Of a stretch of DNA of 37,168 nt, positions 33,032 through 37,168 are shown piece by piece; within the stretch, counting starts at the first letter, position 1; each line of letters begins with the position of its first letter. The DNA lies in NCBI GenBank assembly GCA_046497225.1, contig JAWOGA010000009.1, forward strand, positions 1-37,168, written 5' to 3'. The translations under genes and the position numbers were made by a program. This DNA comes from JAXHLG01 sp046497225 (lineage in GTDB: Bacteria > Patescibacteriota > Minisyncoccia > Moranbacterales > DUUL01). The notes under the pieces are model-generated. The model ran no database searches. It worked only from the letters and a program-made list of their open reading frames with translations, and was not told where the DNA came from.

Positions 33032-33136
33032 ATGAATAATTTAAGTCAAAAAATCGGACATATGTTGTTTATTTGGTTGTTTTGCTTTTACCCCTTTCAC
33101 AGAGGCCGGTTTTTTGATGATTTTATTAAAATATAA
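33032..33136 (+). CDS. possible leader peptide, 34 residues, Phe-rich
   Basis: An ATG at 33032 opens a 34-codon frame within the predicted leader. It contains seven Phe, one Trp, one Tyr and two His, most between residues 13 and 31, and its stop lies in the loop of the first leader hairpin. No Shine-Dalgarno site precedes it, and T-rich DNA favours Phe codons, so coding is uncertain. If translated it could act in ribosome-dependent attenuation, or be a small hydrophobic peptide. Confidence 0.25.
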   Translation: MNNLSQKIGHMLFIWLFCFYPFHRGRFFDDFIKI

Positions 33137-33190
33137 ATTTTTCTCAATAAAATTAACAAAAAACCGGTCTCAAAGAAGTCCGGTTTTTTT
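33102..33190 (+). promoter_or_regulatory. attenuator-like leader with two mutually exclusive hairpins
   Basis: Segment 1 (33102-33116), segment 2 (33157-33171) and segment 3 (33180-33190) all contain CCGG next to T or A runs. Segments 1 and 2 pair over 15 bp with one G-U, and their loop holds a further 8-bp perfect stem (33120-33127 with 33146-33153). Segments 2 and 3 pair over 10 bp (33158-33167 with 33180-33189), with T residues at the 3' side: an intrinsic terminator. Only one of the two can form at a time. Confidence 0.6.
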
Positions 33191-33248
33191 GTTCTTTGAA
33201 AATGTTTTTAGGATCAAGTTAATTTCAAATCTTTTTTGGGAGGGAATT

Positions 33249-34562
33249 ATGTCGCATTCAGAATTCTGTACAATGGCTCACAGGGTTTACAATGTTTGGA
33301 AAAATGAAGGAAAAAATGAGTTGGAAAAAGTTTTTCTGGAGATGGGAATTCCTGAGGATGAGGCTGTTAAGTTTGCGGAAAACTACAACCCCCAGTCTCC
33401 TCCTGCTGAAGTTTGTCCCGTAGAGGCTCTTGAGAAGAAAAAAGCTTCTTCGGAAATTTTTAACAAACTTTCTCTTCAATTTCCAAGTATTCGAGAGGGA
33501 GGAGTCTGGCCTAAAAATGTATTGGCCTGGTGGATTCTCAGGTATATCTATGGAGAAGATGTATTTGAGTTTGTATTAATTGGAGATGGTGAGGAAAATA
33601 ACAAAATTGATTTTGTTAATTTGATCTCAACTAATAACGGAGACAATGTCCCTTTCGGGCTAGCCGCTCTTGAGGCTGTGGAAGTGGAGGATCTTCCGGC
33701 TCATGTGGTTCAAAAGTCATTGAACTTGCAAAAAAGTTTGGGCAAAGAAAGGGGTCTTGATTTGGCAAAAACTTTTTTGGAGGCTGGAATTATATTCCCG
33801 CCCAAAAAGCAAGTTGATCATCTCATTGGAATTATCAATAGGGGGTTCAGCGGTGAAAAAATCATTATCACAGGGGCTTTTTGCCCCGACTATGAATATG
33901 AGGAAACGGGGGATCCTGCATTGCCCTACAGATATACTTTTGAAGGGCTCAACGAGGGTGTTGGATTGGTGGCTCAGCAATTTCAAAGAATGATACCTCT
34001 ATTGGCCGATTTCTTTGATAGAAATGGTATTGAATATGAATTTCATTTAGGAATTGGCGATTTTGAAGCTGATTCCAAAGAAATCTTGGAAAGAGTGGGG
34101 GTTGATTATGCCGAATTTGTTAAAAGATGCTCTCGTTCTCTGGAGAATTTTCAAAATCAGTTGCCTTCGATTCCCAATCTCCATTTATATTTGATGAGAA
34201 ATGAGTTTATGAATGGAGGGTGGGAACAATATAAGAAAATGGCTTATGAGAGAATGAAGGAGGGAAATTTCGGCTTCATTGAACAAGCTACCGGGAAGAA
34301 AGCGGAAACTGAAGTGGTTAATTTTACCGCAAAAGCCAGTAGAAAGTTTTATGAACAGTGGTATGGCGCGAGTTTCACTTGGAATAAACTAAGGGAGCTC
34401 GTGATGGCCCAAGGATCGGAATATGCAGCGCTGGGGAGGATTTTTCAGGAATCTTTTCCGGAGAAGCCAATGATTCAATTAGCCGGTGACCGGCCGAAAA
34501 TGCAGGCCTTCAACAATTTTTGGTCCTGTCATCCCACCCTTTGCGCTAAAAGGGTTTACTAA
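33249..34562 (+). CDS. unrecognised 437-residue soluble protein
   Basis: Start chosen at the ATG at 33249, which is preceded by GGGAGGG at 33238-33244; the open frame further upstream runs through the leader hairpins. There is no signal peptide or membrane segment. The protein looks like two parts: an N-terminal helical half (about 1-175, acidic, with EFCTMAHRVYNVWKNEG) and a C-terminal alpha/beta half beginning at a hydrophobic strand KIIITGAFCPDYEYE (about 194-208), with LLADFFDRNGIEYEFHLGIGDFE, a charged helical region, and SCHPTLC near the end. Six Cys are scattered. I know no family with these motifs. It is followed 14 bp later by a 53-codon gene in the same transcript. Confidence 0.85.
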   Translation: MSHSEFCTMAHRVYNVWKNEGKNELEKVFLEMGIPEDEAVKFAENYNPQSPPAEVCPVEALEKKKASSEIFNKLSLQFPSIREGGVWPKNVLAWWILRYIYGEDVFEFVLIGDGEENNKIDFVNLISTNNGDNVPFGLAALEAVEVEDLPAHVVQKSLNLQKSLGKERGLDLAKTFLEAGIIFPPKKQVDHLIGIINRGFSGEKIIITGAFCPDYEYEETGDPALPYRYTFEGLNEGVGLVAQQFQRMIPLLADFFDRNGIEYEFHLGIGDFEADSKEILERVGVDYAEFVKRCSRSLENFQNQLPSIPNLHLYLMRNEFMNGGWEQYKKMAYERMKEGNFGFIEQATGKKAETEVVNFTAKASRKFYEQWYGASFTWNKLRELVMAQGSEYAALGRIFQESFPEKPMIQLAGDRPKMQAFNNFWSCHPTLCAKRVY

Positions 34563-34576
34563 AAAAGGAGACTATA

Positions 34577-34738
34577 ATGAAAATGAAAGAGTGTAAAACA
34601 AGCAAAACAAATAGGCCCGTTGTTCCGTCTCGTTGTCCTTGTGGTCAAAAGACTGCTTTTCGAGAAAAAGAAGAACTGCTGGAAAAGGGGTATCGTGAAG
34701 TGGTGCCCGGGGGTTTCATAAAAATCCCATCGAAATAG
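34577..34738 (+). CDS. small 53-residue protein with CxC motif
   Basis: ATG-AAA-ATG start at 34577, six nt after AAAAAAGGAG, one of the best Shine-Dalgarno sites in the window; stop TAG at 34736-34738. The product is basic at its N-terminus, has a RCPCGQKTAF centre, then a charged helix (REKEELLEKGY) and ends VVPGGFIKIPSK. Three Cys in total could bind a metal only with a partner. Its dense G/C-rich codons late in the gene and strong translation signal support real coding. It is co-transcribed with the 437-residue protein and followed by a terminator, so the two probably work together. No family recognised. Confidence 0.75.
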   Translation: MKMKECKTSKTNRPVVPSRCPCGQKTAFREKEELLEKGYREVVPGGFIKIPSK

Positions 34739-34753
34739 TAACTTAATAACCTT

Positions 34754-34788
34754 GCGGGTTGCAAATCATTGCAGCCCGCTTTTATTTT
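34754..34788 (+). terminator. intrinsic terminator of the unknown operon
   Basis: GCGGGTTGCA (34754-34763) pairs with TGCAGCCCGC (34770-34779), one G-U, loop AATCAT, followed by TTTTATTTT. Confidence 0.92.
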
Positions 34789-34797
34789 ATGTGAAAC

Positions 34798-34826
34798 TTG
34801 AAAGATGTCTTATTTTGAATTAAGAT
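34798..34826 (+). promoter_or_regulatory. promoter of the cupin-aminopeptidase pair
   Basis: TTGAAA (34798-34803), 17 nt, TAAGAT (34821-34826). Predicted start about 34833, 21 nt before the cupin ATG. Confidence 0.5.
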
Positions 34827-34853
34827 GAAGATGTAAAAATTAAAACTTTTAAA

Positions 34854-35195
34854 ATGTTAATAAAGAAGAGCCAAGCAAAGGAATTTACTATTCCGGGAAA
34901 AACAGATGGAATCATTTATCCCTCCAGTCCCAACAAAGACCAAACTATAGCCAGAGTTGCAATTGATGGCAATTATCCCGAAAAAGGATGGTCTCTAAAT
35001 GATATAGCCACAGAAACAATTTATTTATTGACTGGATCAATTGAGATTGATACTGAAGATAAATGGGAAAAAATTGAAGAAGGAGATTTGTTTATGGTCT
35101 TTCCGGGAAATAAGTATAAAATTAGAGGAAAAGGTGACTGCCTTGTTTTTATTACTCCTGCTTGGGAAGAGAACAATAATCAAATAATTCAATAA
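34854..35195 (+). CDS. small cupin-fold protein
   Basis: 113 residues forming one beta-barrel cupin: ETIYLLTGSIEIDTED (about 62-77) and IEEGDLFMVFPGNKYKIRG (about 81-99) are the two cupin motifs. The histidines that bind metal in enzymatic cupins are absent (no HxH; no His anywhere in the protein), so it is more likely a binding protein than a dioxygenase or isomerase. Ligand unknown. It ends 2 bp before the M24 peptidase ATG, so the two are almost certainly translated from one mRNA. Confidence 0.8.
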   Translation: MLIKKSQAKEFTIPGKTDGIIYPSSPNKDQTIARVAIDGNYPEKGWSLNDIATETIYLLTGSIEIDTEDKWEKIEEGDLFMVFPGNKYKIRGKGDCLVFITPAWEENNNQIIQ

Positions 35196-35197
35196 GT

Positions 35198-36310
35198 ATG
35201 AATAAATTATTATTTGCAAGCTCCAAAGAAAGAGATATTTTTTATGCTACAGGAATGGAAATTCCGGATGCTTTTTTTTACTTGGAAAAAGATGGTGAAA
35301 AATATGTTTTTCTAGACAAAAGGGAGATTGGAGTTTTCGAGAAAAACAAAAAAGACAAAAATATTAAAGCTCAACCCCTGGAACCTTTAATTGAAAAAGC
35401 TAAAAAAGAAAAAAGCGAAGAAACTATTGTTCCAAAAGTGGCGGAGTTGATAATTGAAGAATTTAATTTGCAAGGCAAGATCAATATTCCTAATTATTTT
35501 CCGATTGAAATTTTTAATTATCTCAGTAAAAAAGGATATGAGCTGAAATTATTAAATCCTTTTTTTCCTCAAAGAAGAAATAAAAGTTCTAAGGAGGTTG
35601 AAATGATTGAAAGTGCCATCAGGAAAACGCATAATGCGTTTAAAAAGGTGGAAAATATTTTAAAAAAATCAAAAATAAAAAAAGATAAAATTTATTTTCA
35701 AGAGGAGGTTCTTACAAGTGAGAGATTAAAGAAAGAAGTCGAAAAAGAGTTAATAGAAAACAACTTAATAGACATAGAAGGAATGATAGTTTCTTCCGGA
35801 GAGCAGGGTGCAAGACCTCATGACAGGGGAAGTGGGGAGATTAAGCCGCATACCTCCATTATTGTTGATATTTTTCCCAAAGACAGAGAAAGTGGTTATT
35901 TTGCCGATATGACAAGAACTTATTTGAAAGGCAGCCCTTCTTCGGAAATTACTGATATGTATAAAGCTGTTGAAGCTGTCCAGGAAAATGCGATCAAGCA
36001 AATAGCGCCCGGCAAAAAATCTTTTGAAGTATACCGGGAGTGTTTCAAGGTTTTTGAAGAGTATGGATTTAAAACCGAAAAAGAAGGTTTTGTAACCGGA
36101 TTGGGTCATGGATTGGGAGCGGATGTGCATGAATTGCCTTTTGTTAACTCTTCCAGTGATGCTGTTTTAGCCGAGGGGGATGTAATAACCGTCGAGCCGG
36201 GGCTTTATTATTCTAAGCCGGGAGGAATAAGAATTGAAGATGTTGTGGTTGTCACAAAAGATAGTTGCAGAAATTTAACTGATTACCCCAAAAACCTGGT
36301 GATTGCTTAG
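35198..36310 (+). CDS. M24 family metallopeptidase, Xaa-Pro aminopeptidase-like
   Basis: Cleaves N-terminal residues, probably before proline. The 370 residues comprise an N-terminal creatinase-like domain (about 1-125) and the pita-bread catalytic domain. All five metal ligands are visible: Asp224 (IIVDIFP), Asp237 (ADMTRTY), His304 (GLGHGLG), Glu333 (VITVEPG) and Glu347 (GIRIEDVV). The presence of the N-terminal domain favours Xaa-Pro aminopeptidase/dipeptidase over methionine aminopeptidase. It follows the cupin gene after 2 bp and is closed by a convergent terminator. Confidence 0.92.
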   Translation: MNKLLFASSKERDIFYATGMEIPDAFFYLEKDGEKYVFLDKREIGVFEKNKKDKNIKAQPLEPLIEKAKKEKSEETIVPKVAELIIEEFNLQGKINIPNYFPIEIFNYLSKKGYELKLLNPFFPQRRNKSSKEVEMIESAIRKTHNAFKKVENILKKSKIKKDKIYFQEEVLTSERLKKEVEKELIENNLIDIEGMIVSSGEQGARPHDRGSGEIKPHTSIIVDIFPKDRESGYFADMTRTYLKGSPSSEITDMYKAVEAVQENAIKQIAPGKKSFEVYRECFKVFEEYGFKTEKEGFVTGLGHGLGADVHELPFVNSSSDAVLAEGDVITVEPGLYYSKPGGIRIEDVVVVTKDSCRNLTDYPKNLVIA

Positions 36311-36333
36311 CGCTAACAAAATAATTATTTAAT

Positions 36334-36362
36334 AAAATCCGCAAAAATTATTGCGGATTTTA
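36334..36362. terminator. bidirectional intrinsic terminator
   Basis: AAAATCCGCAA (36334-36344) and TTGCGGATTTT (36351-36361) form an 11-bp perfect stem with loop AAATTA. A-rich and T-rich flanks suit termination from both sides. It lies between the convergent peptidase and GT-C genes. Confidence 0.88.
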
Positions 36363-36390
36363 TTGTGTTGTTTAAGACATTTTTCTTGTG

Positions 36391-37168
36391 CTACTTCTTC
36401 CATCTCCAAATCTCCATAGAATCATTGGCGTAGCGGGACTCAAGGGCTTCGTAGTTGTCTCGGATGTAGTGGCGGGCGGGCGATTTGATGTAGGCGTGGT
36501 CGTTGGTGGAAATGACGATCCAAATTTCTTTATTCTTTTTTTCTAAATTTTTCAGTTTTTCCAAGGTTAATTTATCTTCTTCTTGGTTTTCCCCTCCAAA
36601 ATCAAAAACGGGAGTTTCCAGTTTGGAATAATAATAATTGCGAAAATCCCGGGTTATGAGCAAAGCATTTGGAGAGCGATGTTTTTTATAGTAAGCGAAA
36701 ACTTCTTTGTAGTTAGAATGATCCCAATAAAGCTTTTTTTGATAAAAACTATTGTCTTGACTAAAATAACCGAAATTGTAAATAGCAACAAAGAAATATA
36801 AAACCAAGGCTAGAAATATCAGTCCATGTTTCTTTTTCTTTAACATAAAATCATACCAGTGTTTCTTTTTTAGTAAAGTGGAAATTTGTTTTGAGGCAAA
36901 ATAAATTCCGGAAGCTATGAGCATCACTTCAAAGGTTTGAACGAGGTAGATGTATTGGTCGCCTGGGTTTCGGTCCCAGACAAAAATGGCCAGTAAAAAA
37001 GGAACGGCAAAAGAAAGGGTTATCCACAGGCCTTTTTTGAGGTTCTTGTTTATTAGGTAAATTGATCCCAGGATTAAAAAAGTTATTGCCAAAATCCCGT
37101 GGCTGTAATCAAGAGTAATGTTTTCAAAATGCTTAAAGTGATTAACGGGGAAATCCAAAGAACCCAAA
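36391..37168 (-). CDS. GT-C-like membrane protein, C-terminal part (truncated by window edge)
   Basis: The frame is open to the right edge, so only about the last 258 residues are seen; the start lies outside. Three to four membrane segments (about 22-42, 46-65, 77-92 and 112-132 of the visible part) are followed by a soluble C-terminal domain of about 120 residues with FDFGGENQEEDK and IWIVISTNDHAYIKS. The loop WDRNPGDQYIYLVQ sits at a membrane boundary. The layout, several membrane segments and then a soluble tail, matches the GT-C glycosyltransferase at 3885-5801, but the diagnostic first-loop motif is outside the window. Confidence 0.65.
   Translation of the reverse strand, partial: LGSLDFPVNHFKHFENITLDYSHGILAITFLILGSIYLINKNLKKGLWITLSFAVPFLLAIFVWDRNPGDQYIYLVQTFEVMLIASGIYFASKQISTLLKKKHWYDFMLKKKKHGLIFLALVLYFFVAIYNFGYFSQDNSFYQKKLYWDHSNYKEVFAYYKKHRSPNALLITRDFRNYYYSKLETPVFDFGGENQEEDKLTLEKLKNLEKKNKEIWIVISTNDHAYIKSPARHYIRDNYEALESRYANDSMEIWRWKK

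Noticed and set aside
33114..33248. N-terminal extension of the 437-residue protein
   Set aside because: The extra 45 codons cross both leader hairpins and lie before a strong Shine-Dalgarno site that points to 33249.
1..37168. CRISPR array or recoded TGA (Gracilibacteria-type code)
   Set aside because: No regularly spaced repeat series was seen, and TGA ends several clear genes such as rsmH without read-through homology.

Overview
The window is an AT-rich bacterial chromosome segment. Many of its genes have no recognisable Shine-Dalgarno sequence, and TGA is used as a stop (for example at the end of rsmH), so the genetic code is the standard bacterial one. Gene content points to a member of the candidate phyla radiation (Patescibacteria, probably Parcubacteria-like). 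It carries a broken-up division/cell-wall cluster, a short Rel protein, a DUF2207 protein, GT-C type membrane glycosyltransferases, several Gram-positive-style anchored or lipoprotein-type surface proteins, and few biosynthetic genes. The lineage is inferred; no rRNA gene is present to confirm it.

Layout. 1-5801 (minus strand): a truncated membrane protein, topA, dprA, and a GT-C membrane glycosyltransferase with a promoter that predicts a leaderless mRNA. 5808-7796: groL alone (no groES beside it), with a sigma70-type promoter and a degenerate CIRCE operator. 8020-14755 (plus): a bifunctional rel without ACT domain, a small membrane protein, an RsuA/RluB pseudouridine synthase, a secreted beta-helix protein and a DUF2207 protein, closed by a terminator. 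14782-20268: a split dcw cluster (mraZ, rsmH, ftsL, ftsI, murF) behind a perfect-consensus promoter with MraZ-box-like repeats. 20430-22585: tRNA-Gln(CUG), an NSS sodium symporter, a one-domain MGMT and a SHOCT membrane protein. 22861-26157: ftsE, ftsX, a small charged protein, and a ThiI-like PP-loop/NFACT-R tRNA thiolation enzyme. 26248-31546 (minus): an anchored double rhodanese without catalytic Cys, a Cys-rich lipoprotein, and the fmt-def-priA block. 31633-32967: an insertion sequence. 32975-34788: a self-contained two-gene unit of unknown function with an attenuator-like leader. 34798-36362: a cupin and an M24 aminopeptidase. 36391-37168: the end of a second GT-C protein.

The most unusual part is 32975-34788. 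A good promoter lies directly beside the insertion sequence. It is followed by a 240-nt leader in which one segment can pair either with an upstream segment or with a downstream segment, the second pairing giving an intrinsic terminator. Then come a 437-residue protein I cannot place, a 53-residue CxC protein, and a strong terminator. Both proteins have strong Shine-Dalgarno sites, unlike most neighbours. The insertion sequence is also of interest: each end carries two copies of a 21-bp site 35-36 bp apart, and the transposase start codon sits inside a hairpin.

Functionally, the recognised genes cover DNA topology and uptake (topA, dprA, priA), protein folding and N-terminal processing (groL, def, fmt), stringent response (rel), tRNA and rRNA modification, and septal peptidoglycan synthesis and division (mraZ to murF, ftsEX).
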